DNA from: Bryum argenteum
Lineage: Eukaryota; Streptophyta; Bryopsida; Bryales; Bryaceae
DNA: 64,000 bases
Assembly (NCBI GenBank): GCA_037043015.1
Contig: CM073323.1
Span: forward strand, 2,852,001-2,916,000
Direction of reading: 5' to 3'
Shown here: positions 33,600-44,620 of the stretch, piece after piece
How the letters are laid out: every line of letters begins with the position of its first letter
Numbering within the stretch: position 1 is the first letter of the stretch
Position numbers and translations under genes: made by a program
The notes under the pieces: generated by a model
Database searches by the model: none
What the model was told of the DNA's origin: nothing
What the model saw: only the letters and a program-made list of their open reading frames with translations

Positions 33600-34601
33600 G
33601 AGAAGAGAAGGCCAGCCTGCTCCCTTCCAGTCGTCTCTCTCTTCTCAGAACCTGAAGCCTCTCGGCGCCATCGCCACTTGCTTTAGATCCAGCCGAGAGT
33701 CTCTAGAAGCCACACAGGAGCCTTGACGCCATCGCCATCGCCATCGCCATCTGCATTGCAAGCTTTTTTGTTGAACCCCCATTTTCCCTCCTGTACTCCT
33801 CCTTACAAACAGCATCAACACTTCCTCTTTCACAAGAACCCACCATTCTTTCTTCACTGCAAGAGCTCTTTCTCTCTCTCTCCAGAGCGCCACACCCCCT
33901 CCTTTCGCTCCGCTAGAGGTTCTGCTTTGTTGCTTGGATCCGGTAGATCGGGCCGAACTTGGAGGCAGAGGAATCTTTGTCAAGGAATATTTTTGGTGAG
34001 GTTTGCACTAGGTCATCGAATTCGCTAGTAGTAAATTTCCGGTGGAAGGAAATTCGTGTCTGTGGGATGTCCGGTGGGGATAATTTCATATTCTGGTTTA
34101 TGTGCCTTCTTCTCTCTCGAATTTCCTCATCGTTGTTGCTTCAACGGGAGCGTTGGTATTGGTCTCATTCTAAGCTGTACCACACTTAGAGGTCGAATAA
34201 TTGTGTGCCGCTTACTTTACTTACTTACCAGTCAGACAGACAGACAGATTCGACTTCTACTACTCTGTCGGAGTCGGTTTCTAGGAAGGTGGTGTTAAAG
34301 ATGCTACCTAGAGAACAGCGTCACGCATTGGCTCACGAGAACATATTTCTCGGATCTTTAGTATAATTTTGCTCGAAGTTCGTGTTCGTGCTCTTCTTCA
34401 AGGTGGTGTGGGAGGGAAGTCAAAGCTTAGGTACACAAATCGATACGCACACAACACCACTACTTACTTACTTTTTCTCTGATTGACATTCCCTCTAACG
34501 TCCGCAGCAATACTACAATTAAGGAGCTTCCCACCTTGTTTGTTTATTGTATTTATGGTGAAACCGTCTGTGCAGGCAATTGGAACTCAGATCTTAATCC
34601 A
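33600..34601 (+). promoter_or_regulatory. Presumed 5' leader of the inositol 5-phosphatase gene with a leader intron
   Basis: The sequence turns pyrimidine-rich (TCGTCTCTCTCTTCTC) at about 33632 and GC-richer, as plant leaders do. A donor TTTTG-GTGAGG near 33994 and an acceptor CTGTGCAG at 34576 would remove about 580 bases of leader intron, placing the coding start in the next exon. A short run of CCATCG repeats lies at 33728-33750. The transcription start is inferred. Confidence 0.45.
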
Positions 34602-37600
34602 ATGCAAGACAGGCAATCAGAGGTAACTGATCTTTCTTCTTCTCTCTACAAGCACGAGTTGAAGCCATGGTGCAGTTGTTGTAGAACGAGTGAGGAGGGG
34701 TGTTGATATGTTGTGCGGTGTTTTGCAGTTTTGGCCCCGGCAACTGTTGAAGAAGTGGCTCAGCTTTAAAGAGACTGGAGATGACTTCGAACGAGACAAT
34801 GACCCCAATGCGGAGGTCTTCAGTGAGTCCGAAGACTTCGATGACAGCGATGGTAAGCTTTTCTTTCGGTTTTTTCTGTTGCGGGAATGAAACCTCTTCT
34901 GAGTTTGCAACTTACGATTGACTTGTCTTGTGCTTTTTCAGGCATAGAAGGGTCTGGTGACGATGATACCAGGGAATTGACTGAATCGGACCCGGACACA
35001 GATGCTATATCGACTGCAGGTTGATCTTTTTCACAATGTGCCTTGCATGCTTGCGTTCTAGAGTTGCTTGCATTTTCTCTTGAAGCGGTTTGCAGTCGGA
35101 TGCACTGTGAAAAGTTCGACACACTTATCAAGGTGGTTTGTGTACAGACTCAGATACCAGTCAACTTCTGCGGTTCCAATCTGGATGTCTCAACGACCAG
35201 TTCATTGTCAAGAATGAATACAAGTAAGTCCTTGTTTTCTGGAATCGTAGTTATTAACGAGGAAGTTACACAACCGTAATTGCAGAAACCATCATGTGAT
35301 TTGTCGGAGTTAGTTTTATGAGGGATCAGCAAGCATAATGGCTAGCTACTTCGTCACTTTCAACGTAGGAAGTTGTAGACAGCGAACAACCCAAAGATGA
35401 GTGATTACTTAGAATTGCCTAGTCGTGGTTACATTACTCATTGAAGGACCTTCACGGACTTCTTAATTGTTAGAAGAGTTTGGGCCTCAGCAATTAGCAA
35501 TCGTCGTTTTGCAGGATTGCTGTTGGAACATGGAACGTTGGAGGATTACTTCCCTCAGATGATATCAACCTCGATGGGTTTCTTGATGCGTCCAATCCTG
35601 CTGACATCTATGTCCTTGGGTAAGTACTTGTCACAAAAACCGTCAGGAGTAGATGCATATCGATGTAGGAACCATAAGTTTAAACGAACCTCATTCATGA
35701 GTGAACTGCATGTGTCGACTAATAGTTACGAACGGTTTTCATTAAGTCGTCCTTACACAAGTGCTGAACTCTAAAATTTCTTGAACCGACTTCGATACTA
35801 AGATGCCACATTTGCGGAAGAAATCAGTATAAAGTCTAATGTCAGTTACGGAATGGAGGTAGGCAGTTCTTAGACTCACCTTCCTTGTGTAGTACAGTAT
35901 AATATGCATTCATGAATGTGTTTTGGTGGCGTGGTATACGGTGCTGATCGTCATTCTTGTGCAGGTTTCAAGAGATCGTACCATTGAACACCAACAACGT
36001 CTTGTGTGTGGAAGACGATTCTCCGACTGTTATGTGGGATGGCTTGATTCGTCATGCACTGAACAATAGAGTGAATAATTGTGAGGAAGAAAGTGAAGAA
36101 GCTTGTTCACCATCACCTCCAGTATGGGCTGAGGCGGATGTCACTAATGTCGAGGCGGATGTCAAGGACAAAAGCAGTCAGAAAAGTGAGGATGTGAAGA
36201 CTGCAGAGGAGTGGTTGAACATGCGGGTTGAGGAGGGTGGTCTGACTGACAAGTCTCCGTTGTTGGAGACGTCTTCGCAGTCTCTCAGCAAGCATTCCTC
36301 TGGTGGGAAGTACTGTCGCATTGCAAGCAAGCAGATGGTGGGCGTCTTCATCTCCGTGTGGGTCCGCTCAGAGCTTCGACGACATGTTCACAATGTCAAA
36401 GTCAGCGTTGTTGGCTGTGGCATTCTAAATTTTCTCAGGAACAAGGTAACCATCAATTCCTCTGAAGCTTCCTCTCAGAACATCACACTTAAATGTTTCA
36501 ATCTCTACTCCTTGACATATTATATCATCATCAAAACTTGTAGTTAAAACCAAGTTCGTTTTTAAGGAGGGTCACTTTAAACTCTTCATTAGCAGATGAT
36601 GATATACTGTGATTGATATTAACGACATCCCTGATGAATTTTATGAGGTTCTACATGGGGATCAGATGATGTATCGAAGAGGAAACTAGGTGCGCGCAGG
36701 AATAGTGTTTGATGGTGTCATGGTTTTTGCAGGGTGCGGTGTCAGTGAGCATGTCGCTTCATCAAACGAGCTTCTGCTTTGTTTGCACGCATTTGACATC
36801 GGGCCACAAGGAAGGGGACGAGCTTCGGAGGAATACGGATGTTGCTGATGTTCTTCGTCGCACTACGTTTCCTAGGGTGGTCAAACTCTCTGACAGTAAA
36901 CTGCCGGAGACCATCATGGCTCACGAGTAAGCATCCCTTCTGTTCGATAGCACGAGCTTATACTATAAATTCTTGTACATATCAAAGTATATACAGACAG
37001 GTCTTCACAATCTTGTGTAAGGTCTTCTTTTCAGTACAAGTGCATTAATCATAAGTCATCTTGTGGCTTTTGCAGTCGAATAATATGGCTGGGAGACTTG
37101 AACTATCGTATCGATCTACCTGACAAAGAAACATGGATCCTAGTTAATCAGAGTGACTGGAAGAGTCTTCTTCCCAAAGACCAGGTACCACCGACTTCTA
37201 CAACTCCTTTCTCTTTTCATTCAGTTTTGAATCTTCACAGCTGCTCACATCATTGTTCATTTCCAGCTGAGAACCGAACGAGAAGCAGGGCGGGTCTTCA
37301 AAGGTTGGCATGAGAGTGAAATCTATTTTCCTCCAACATACAAGTTTGTGGTAGAATCTGATCAGTACTTTGGTGAGGATACATTCAAGGGAGACAAGCG
37401 ACGAACTCCTGCATGGTAAAACTCCAACATCACATATTCCAAGTTACGGACATCACATTTTGTATCACCATGATTTTTGGAAGGGCTATTAATGATAGAT
37501 TTGACCTTTTCCTGCAGGTGTGATCGAATCCTTTCGCATGGGACAGGCTTAAAGCAACTGAGTTACTCAATGGTGGAAGCAAGGTTATCAGATCATCGAC

Positions 37601-37900
37601 CAGTAATTGCACGTTTCATCGCAGAAGTGGAATCCTCATCAACAAGTGGACGGAAATTAAGTACCGTCCGCAGTCGCCTTTCTAACGATGCCAAAGTGAG
37701 TGTGGAAGAGCTTCTGCCCACCAAGTCCTTCAAGATCCGCACCGTGCACAACAATGAGGTAAAAATCCCCTCCAAAACTACCTCTCACTTTCCACGACCG
37801 ACCTTCAATCCAAATTCTCACGGTTTTGATCCATGTGCAGCATCTTGCTGACTTTCACTCACTCGAATCATGCCGGATCAGCACAGAGCCAGTTCCCTAG
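34602..37900 (+). CDS. IP5P: Inositol polyphosphate 5-phosphatase (plant type I)
   Basis: Eleven exons join in frame: 34602-34622, 34729-34852, 34942-35019, 35148-35223, 35515-35619, 35965-36445, 36733-36926, 37076-37184, 37267-37415, 37518-37758, 37841-37900 (545 aa). It removes the 5-phosphate from inositol phosphates and/or phosphoinositides. Visible: plant N-terminal [18 protein letters not shown] (about 104-110); [11 protein letters not shown] (about 133-143); catalytic motif [10 protein letters not shown] (about 364-372); motif II RRTPAWCDRIL (about 441-451), split across the exon 9/10 junction; and SDHRPV (about 470-475). A Ser/Glu-rich insert of about 90 residues (about 165-255) separates the first strands from the core, as in plant homologues. 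All introns are GT-AG. The last exon (HLADFHSLE) is less certain; skipping its intron gives a different short tail. No membrane segment. Confidence 0.93.
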
Positions 37901-39743
37901 GACAACACTAAGCTATACTACTTCTCAATGCAATTCAGGTCATTACACGTCTAGAAGAATGCGTAGCTGGACTATTCAGCAAGTAGCCAGTGGACGCCAT
38001 ACAACACAGTCTAACATCACCCAAGGTATGTCCACTAACTCATTTCTTCACTTATTTTCATGTAGAAAAGTGGAACTTCTTTGAATTGTTATTCGTTTCT
38101 TTTGCATTTAGTATTCTGGAACTCAAGTTTTGGATGGTGTAAAGATGGTATTTTTTGGATGTTGATTGTTTGATTTGGTGCTTTGGGGTGCAGGGTGTTG
38201 GCGAACTCATTTACCCAACGGGGTTTTTGTAGTTAAGAGCGATGTAAATGTTAATATAAGCTAACAGGCCCTGTCCTGACGGGGGGCTCTAATACTTAAC
38301 TTTTAACTTACTGATGGTCCGATTAATATAAGTATTGACATGCGAAAAGCAATAGGCAGCCTTTACTTAGTATTTGAAGGGGAGGAGTTTAGGGAGGTGG
38401 CGCATGCGCTGAACGGAATATGTTCGGCGTTTTGAAACGAGGTTCAGTGTAAAGTACCTAATCCTTTGATCAGGAGCAGTCAAATGATCATTTGGAGAGG
38501 AGTCAAACTCACGATTCTTCAGTTCTTTTAAGTATCTCTTGTATATCCCTTCTTCTTTTGTCTTTCCTCTATTCTGTACATAAACCTCCACACTGCGAGT
38601 AACTGTTGCGCAGTTTTTAAGCTTATGCCGCTTCTATTTGAAATTCGTGTGTATGTAAAGAACGATGAGCAATCGCTGGTTTTATCAGTCTTCCCAAGTT
38701 TTTTGTATGTGTAGGTAAACAAAGTTCTGTTGGGCTTTTTATATACTGTATGTAATCTCATGACATGTAAATTTTGTTGGTTTTCTGATTCAATTCTGTA
38801 TTATTTATTCAAATTTGAGGACCAGGAATGCGTATCATAACACACCAGAAATAACGAAATATGATCGTTTTTCCTATTTTCCGAAAGATTTTGAGAATTC
38901 GTACGTCATACTGTATTGCTGATGTAGTACTCTCGGTGTTCTGATAATCTCTGAGAAATTACATTATTTCCTCTTGACCTGGACATATCATATTATCCAT
39001 AAGCTGATAAGTTTGAGGTACAATCTTACAGACCAAAGCCTACTCATCGGAGGTACAAAACCATGACATGATTGATTGTCATATCAATTTGCTCAGTACT
39101 TCTACAGGCGAATAGAAATTACTTAAACGTCACTGGAGTAAATGGGAATATGCGATAGAGTCGTATGACCAAGGAATACGTGAGAGTGACAAAAATTGAT
39201 AAATAACTTGAAAGCACTGTTTTTGTGATCTCAATCAAGCACTTCAAAATTTCTAAACAGATCCCTCACAATAAAAAGGAATCAGAATTTTGTGGATTCC
39301 CACAAAAAAGACAGAACTTAGCTTGAGTATCACATCATTTTGCTCAAAACTTGGGTCACCGTAGAAACTGGGATAGAGTCGTATGATGGAGGAGAACTCG
39401 AAAGTGACAACAATGACTAAATAACTGGAGAACACTGTTTGTATGATCTAAATGACACAGCACGCTCCAAACAAATTCCCTTTTTTATAGAAGGAATGAG
39501 AATGCTATGAAACTCCCACATTGATTGAGGTCTACAGGTACGTCGCTCATTCCTCTGAGCGTCACTTTCTTCCCATCCATTTGGGTGAGCCACCTCAGCT
39601 GGTGTGACTGAAGTTGTATCAGTGCAGGCAACCTGCAATTAAATATGGGTGAGGCAAGGACGATGGTACCATCAACCTCTCTCGAACTGCCGTATGTCAA
39701 TTCGCTTAGCGCTATCACGGGAAAAACAATCAGCTTTGGTGAG
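37901..39743. other. Convergent intergenic region between the 5-phosphatase and rhomboid genes
   Basis: Contains the 3' UTR of the 5-phosphatase gene and the 3' UTR of the oppositely oriented rhomboid gene. Apart from the duplication at 39131-39522 no other feature is recognised. Confidence 0.5.
39131..39522. repeat. Imperfect tandem duplication of about 225 bp
   Basis: Shared words at about 39152 and 39370 are GATAGAGTCGTATGA, GAAAGTGACAA or GAGAGTGACAA, AAATAACT.GA.A.CACTGTTT.TATGATCT, and CCC.TTTTTATAGAAGGAAT or an equivalent. The two halves differ by many substitutions. It lies just 3' of the rhomboid stop codon. Confidence 0.7.
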
Positions 39744-42579
39744 TCAAATGCAGGCTTTGACGCAGATGGCTTGGATCTGAGGAGTGATCTGATCGTAAGA
39801 CATGAACTGAACGGAAGGGAAGTTGAGGACGTGTCCATTAGCGCAACTGACTTGCAGCAAGCCTGCGACGGAGGTGGGGTTGCAGGGCATGTGCTGATTC
39901 TTCGCGCATTTCCAGAAGTGGCTGGGTGCACAGGTTAAGTACTCGCACCACGAGCAGCCATCGGCGATGTTCTTCCCTGCAACCACCACAACCGGCTTAA
40001 GTCCTTCAAACCATTCATATCAATCTCTCAATTCCGTGAAAATGGCACTTCTACGGAGGTTAAAATTCTCTAAAAAGTGGCCTAATACATGTGAAATTGG
40101 GCCATCGGACCTGTGCCGTCCTCAAACAGAGTGTGGTGGTTATTATTCAAGTGTTACAGATTTTGATACGGCAATTGGAATGTCGCCATTTTATTAAAAA
40201 ATGCCCACCGTACGAAGAATGGCAGTACAATGCCTGAGAATGAGTACCTGAGAACAATCCGTAGAGGCCCATGACGCCGGCAGCAAACAAGATGCCGAAC
40301 GAGATAAGCCACACGATGTTGAGGATGATGGCGTTGGTCCGCTTGGCAGGCATATCATCTTGGTCGTATATCTCCGAGGAACTCCAACACCGGAATTCCG
40401 CATTGGGGCGAATGAGGAGCAGATTGCCCACCAGGAACCCCGTCAGCGCTCCACTCACATGCATGAAGTTGTCCACGAAGGGCATCAGCCCATACACCGT
40501 GTTCAACGCCACGAAGAAGATGACCGCCATCAGCGTCAATGACCTGCACCCATGTCAATTTCCATCAATCTCACACTCCGACGCAGCTTCAAATAACATA
40601 CCCACGACACCTTGAATCGTATCATCAGGATTCAGACGCAATAGTGATATATCCTAATAATCCTGATATTATAATGATAATCAAGATCCTGAATCGATTG
40701 AACTTCAAACTTTCGATCTCGAACCAGCACAAATTCTGATGGTGATATCTTGTAAATTTTTGTCATTAGTGTACTCAATTGGTGGGTTATCTTGTATTAT
40801 GAGCTGAATGTCTGAAATGAGTAACTGACCTGTTGGGGTAGTCATCCCACTTGATGATGAGGGCGGAGAGAGTAGCTCCAAGTAGACCCATGAACGCACC
40901 GGAAGCTCCAGCTGAGACCCGTCCATGCACCATGAGCGCCGACAATATACTCCCCATGAGCCCACTCATGAAATAGATCAAAGCAATCTGCAGAACAAAA
41001 ACCACAAACCTCACTTACAAATAGGCACCACTCCCAAAACAAACTCATGATTACTCTAACCCCCACAATAGCCAAGAACATACTTCCCATTCCAAACAAC
41101 CACCAAGCCTCCTAACACTCTACATGACATCCAAACACTAAAACTCCTCTGTCAGTTGATTTCGATTCCTCCAGAAAGGGAGGGTAGATATCAGCACCTT
41201 GGCGAAGCCGAGTTGGCGCTCAAGGGGCATGCCGAGGAGGACCATGCCGAGGGAAGTGCCGAGGATTTGCAAGACACCAGCATGCAACCACATGGAAGTA
41301 ATAATCCGCCATCCTTCATTTGCTTTCGTAATGAGATCCGATTCCACGCCGCCCATGCTGATCAAGGTCCTGGCCGAGGGTCCCAACAGAGGATTCTCTG
41401 AGAACGGCTGGAGTGCAAAGCGGTGCAGGGCAGGATTGAGGCACCGAGCCGTTGTGTGGTTGGGGCAATCGTTTCGTTGCATTGTCAGAATCAGGATCAC
41501 AATGTGCACCACCGCTATGGACACCGACAGAAATGGGGTGTGCTCCACTGGCTCCTCGTCGTAATCTCGTCCTCCCACGTCCAACTCTCGTTGTGAACTT
41601 TCCCGTGTTGGCACACCATTCTGTGTTTGCCTCCAATTCCCTGAGCAATCGATACAACACTCATTTCACTGTCAGTCGCTGCTCTATACATTCTAAACCA
41701 TCATCAATATTGTTGGATATAGTCTGTTTCTCTCAAAAAAACGGCTGACATTTTCATGACATTTTCATGAAATTTTAAATGTTGCACAGAGCCAAACTCA
41801 TTTCAGTACATTGGCTGGCAGTGATCCAGTTCCAGTTGCCAGGCAATCAATACATCAGACGCAAACATGAAAACGCACGACAAACAACACTCATAGGCGC
41901 TCTTGACATTCCAAAACAACATGACCACCGTTGAAAACAGTCTGTTTCAAGAGCAAAGATCTCTCAAGTTGGACAGATTTGCACAACTACATTGGTTGCC
42001 AGTGATCCAGTGAATGCATGTTCGGCTGCATAGCATGCTTTCCTTGGCAAACTCAACACATGTATCAGGAGCATCGATGTCACAAAAGTGTATACCCTAA
42101 TTCTGGTGGCGATCAAATGGGGCTAATTGTTGTGATTATTGATGCTCATTACGTTCCTCGGTGCTAAGAGCTCGGTATTAGGAGTGATGAAAAGAGGGGG
42201 TTTTCTGACCTCCGTAGTATTGCTGCTGCCTCACTCCTTTATGATAAGCACTGTCACTGAATCCACTTCCTTTGTGAAACGAATTGTCAAATCCGCCTCC
42301 TGTCATGAGCAACGGAGGGCCAACGGAGGGATTGGCATAGCGATGCATTCCCATGCGGTCATGAGGGCTTTCATAGTACGAGTTCACGATGGTGGCCAAA
42401 TCGCTACCGCTCGTTCGCGCTGCTGCATTCTCGGTCGTCGAATCGAGTTTGAAACTCGGGTCTCGGCTCCTACTCTGGCGATAGAATTCGTAGTCGAATA
42501 ATGGCGGCACAATGTCTGGCGATTCTGTCCATAACTTGCCGTGAAACGATGGTGCCGACGGTTGACCATGTTGTGTCAT
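39744..42579 (-). CDS. RBL: Rhomboid-like intramembrane serine protease
   Basis: Five exons on the minus strand: 42579-42210, 41640-41198, 40987-40830, 40543-40248, 39976-39744 (499 aa); all introns are GT-AG. Rhomboids cleave substrates within membranes with a Ser/His dyad. Visible: an N-terminal soluble region of about 150 residues; a first membrane segment (SVSIAVVHIVILIL); NDCP; the loop GWRIITSMWLHAG; catalytic Ser300 in SAGASGAFMG; His352 in NFMHVSG; and a Cys-rich tail (CSWCEYLTCAP) like other plant RBL proteins. Oddity: where plant rhomboids usually read HAGV-IHLLANM, this one reads HAGV-LQILGTS, so the second conserved His and the Asn are Gln248 and Thr252. The ATG at 42579 was chosen because its exon splices in phase to the rhomboid core, which has no ATG of its own before the first membrane segment. 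Confidence 0.88.
41641..42209 (-). other. First intron of the rhomboid gene, with internal repeats
   Basis: This 569-base intron contains repeated words: CAGTCTGTTTC-like at 41725 and 41938, and TACATTGG.TG.CAGTGATCCAGT at about 41808 and 41990, about 190-210 bases apart. It suggests an internal duplication within the intron. Confidence 0.5.
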
Positions 42580-42665
42580 TGCCGGTGTCGGTGATGCAGG
42601 ACTCCTGCCGTTATTGATACGAATCTGCAGTCACCACCTGAAACCGAGGGCGTGGAATCCGCACA

Positions 42666-42775
42666 CTCAGCACGAATGCATTGCTTGTGGGTCCTCAGCA
42701 CGAATGCATTGCTTGTGGGTCCTCAGCACGAATGCATTGCTTGTGGGTCCTCAGCACGATGCATTGCTTGTGGGC
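42666..42775. repeat. 28-bp tandem repeat, four units, just upstream of the rhomboid start
   Basis: CTCAGCACGAATGCATTGCT recurs at 42666, 42694, 42722 and 42750 (the last with one base deleted). Each unit contains ATGCATTGC; the palindromic ATGCAT is shared by all units. It is 87-196 bases upstream of the rhomboid ATG, so it lies in the promoter or 5' UTR and could affect expression. Confidence 0.95.
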
Positions 42776-43627
42776 AACCATTTCGGTCGCCTGTAAGCAT
42801 GAGAGTTCAAAAATCGACAACAAAAAGGAGCATGACAACAACATGGTCTCTCGGTGCCCGTTTCCGTTGCAAGTTGCCAGTTGGGAACAGTGCCATGCAT
42901 GATCCATCAGATGAAACCTTGGGGCTCACAAAAGCACCTGTTTACACCCCAGCCTCCGGAGCCATGATGAAAAGGACCCATTTACACCGACCTAAATTAC
43001 AACATAACTCGCGTATGACATCTAGAATTCCCTTTGAGAAATATACAGGCACTCCAGCCTCAATCTGATAGTCTCTCAACGGATATGAACCTCACTCAGA
43101 TGGATATAAACAACTACACACGCAAAAGAACTGTTAAAGTCGGGAAGCACAGATGTCCTCAGAGGATCAAAGGTGGGAGGCTTGTATTGAGAGGGCTTAG
43201 GATCCGTTTCATCAGCACTGCTTTTGAGCGTCTTCGACATTGTCTGGTATGGGATGCTATACCATTTGCTATCACTCTGCATACCTACATCCTCATCATG
43301 ATCCTTGGCTCCAAGGAAGAGGAGGAGCTCAATGTCATGAAACACAGTCCAGCCGAGTATCGATGCCCAGCACGTAGCCTGCCTAAAATGTGGAATAAGT
43401 TTAGATGGCAACTACGGGAGTGTGTAACTGCCTTGACTAACAGATGTTGACCTAATTCACTGGCAAAGGCCCTTCCAGGACAGGCAGCTCTTTCGTAAGC
43501 TTGCCGACCATTCTCTGTATTGAAAGCTGTTCTGGTGAGGCATGCCAGAGGAGATCTTATCAAAAGAATGTCCACATCGTGGCAAGCAGTTGGGGGAGAT
43601 CCATGGAAAAAACTCGGAGCTTGCTCC
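42776..43627. other. Intergenic region holding the 3' flank of L7/L12 copy 1
   Basis: Bases from about 43280 to 43627 align, on the minus strand, with the 3' flank of L7/L12 copy 2 (58473-58830); shared words include GGCATGCCTCACCAGAACAG and GAGAATGGTCGGCAAGCTTAC. Upstream of that, 42780-43280, no feature is recognised. Confidence 0.6.
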
Positions 43628-44191
43628 TCATTCCATCAGAGCTGTGGCCCCGACGGATTTCAACTTCTCGATGATCTGTTCCGCCTCTTCCTTGGCCACT
43701 CCCGCCTTCAACACCACGGGCGCCTTCTCCACCAGCTCCTTGGCCTCCTTCAGCCCCAACGCCGTGAACGTGCGCACCTCCTTGATGATCTTGATCTTCG
43801 ACCCGGCGTCGAATTTCTCCAGCTTCACATCGAACGACGTCTTCTCCACCTTCGCCTCCTCCACCACCGGCGCTGCTGCGCCACCTCCGCCCTGCGCTCC
43901 CGGCATCATCATCCCTCCCATGGGCATCATGCCCATCCCTGCCGGCAGCCCTAATTTCTGGCGCAACAACGTGGAGAGATCCGTGGCCTCCTGCAGCGTG
44001 AGTGTGGACACTTCCTCAGCTAATCTCTTTATCTTCTCCGAGGGCGGCGTCCTGGCCTCGGTCTCATCGTAAGGCTCATTCGCTGCCGCACTAGCGAACA
44101 ACCTGGAGGGACCATTTGCGCCGGTGAATGCAATTCGCCGAATCGATCGCAGCAACGACGACCTGGCCGAACACGACCACAGCTGATTCAT
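43628..44191 (-). CDS. MRPL12: Mitochondrial large-subunit ribosomal protein L7/L12 (bL12m), copy 1
   Basis: A single exon encodes 187 residues. The N-terminus ([20 protein letters not shown]) is rich in Arg and Ser and lacks acidic residues, as in mitochondrial presequences; the bacterial-type body follows. Visible are the N-terminal dimerisation helix region ([20 protein letters not shown]), a Gly/Met-rich hinge ([19 protein letters not shown]), and the C-terminal factor-binding domain with [20 protein letters not shown] and [10 protein letters not shown]. It forms the ribosomal stalk that recruits translation factors. The ATG at 44191 is chosen because copy 2 begins with the same residues. 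A telomere-like box lies about 185 bases upstream. The absence of introns and the paired copy are notable. Confidence 0.95.
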   Translation of the reverse strand: MNQLWSCSARSSLLRSIRRIAFTGANGPSRLFASAAANEPYDETEARTPPSEKIKRLAEEVSTLTLQEATDLSTLLRQKLGLPAGMGMMPMGGMMMPGAQGGGGAAAPVVEEAKVEKTSFDVKLEKFDAGSKIKIIKEVRTFTALGLKEAKELVEKAPVVLKAGVAKEEAEQIIEKLKSVGATALME

Positions 44192-44375
44192 TGCACAAAA
44201 GGCCGACAATCCCCACTCCTCGGAAAACTAGCTGCAGCCACTGCGTTCTCTCGGGCTCAGTGCATCGTCTCCTTCGATCAAACAGCAAGCATCGTCATAA
44301 TCAATGCATGCTCAATGCAATTTTCTCTCCGCCGGTGGATTCCCAAAAGTCCCACTACAAACTGAATCCGACTCA

Positions 44376-44391
44376 AAACCCTAAACCCTAA
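44376..44391 (-). promoter_or_regulatory. Telo-box-like element upstream of L7/L12 copy 1
   Basis: AAACCCTAAACCCTAA is two telomere-type heptamers in tandem, about 185 bases upstream of the start codon. Telo boxes (AAACCCTAA) are known in promoters of plant ribosomal protein and translation genes. Copy 2 has the same kind of site at nearly the same distance, which supports a regulatory role. Confidence 0.7.
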
Positions 44392-44510
44392 GATCCAGTA
44401 CTGTTGATTCAAGATTCTTGTAAAGAACCTGTCTCTTCGCCAACGAGATCAATACGAACAAACCTTCAATTTACCCCTGAATGGCGTAGAGGGACGCTTT
44501 GTGTTTGATG

Positions 44511-44620
44511 TAACTTTATTCCCCTTGTCTGGTGGCCATGTGGATATTAGTATTACAAACGAACACTTCATTCACGCCGACCCCTTAGAAAGGACCAGAG
44601 TTTCTATCTATCTAACTTTA
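44511..44620 (+). mobile_element. 5'-truncated SINE with 8-bp target duplication
   Basis: The body 44519-44612 matches only the last 95 bases of the full SINE at 8032-8391 (CCCCTTGTC.GGTGGCCAT, ATTAGTATTAC.AACG.ACACTTCATTCACGCCG, AGAGTTTCTATCTATC). It is flanked by TAACTTTA at 44511-44518 and 44613-44620. Loss of the 5' part with target-site duplication is the expected outcome of incomplete target-primed reverse transcription. Confidence 0.85.

Larger units (their letters stand above)
31479..33685 (+). repeat. Downstream copy of the 2-kb duplication, in place upstream of the 5-phosphatase gene
   Basis: Direct match to 29098-30940. It is longer because of an insertion of about 200 bases at 32757-32960 and an extra tandem copy of about 120 bases at 33220-33430. 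Its 3' end runs without interruption into the GC-richer leader of the inositol 5-phosphatase gene, so this is the promoter-proximal copy. Confidence 0.85.

Noticed and set aside
33723..34298. Short open frames in the 5-phosphatase leader as separate genes or upstream coding exons
   Set aside because: They do not connect in frame to the phosphatase exons and have no recognisable motif; they fit a leader exon plus leader intron.
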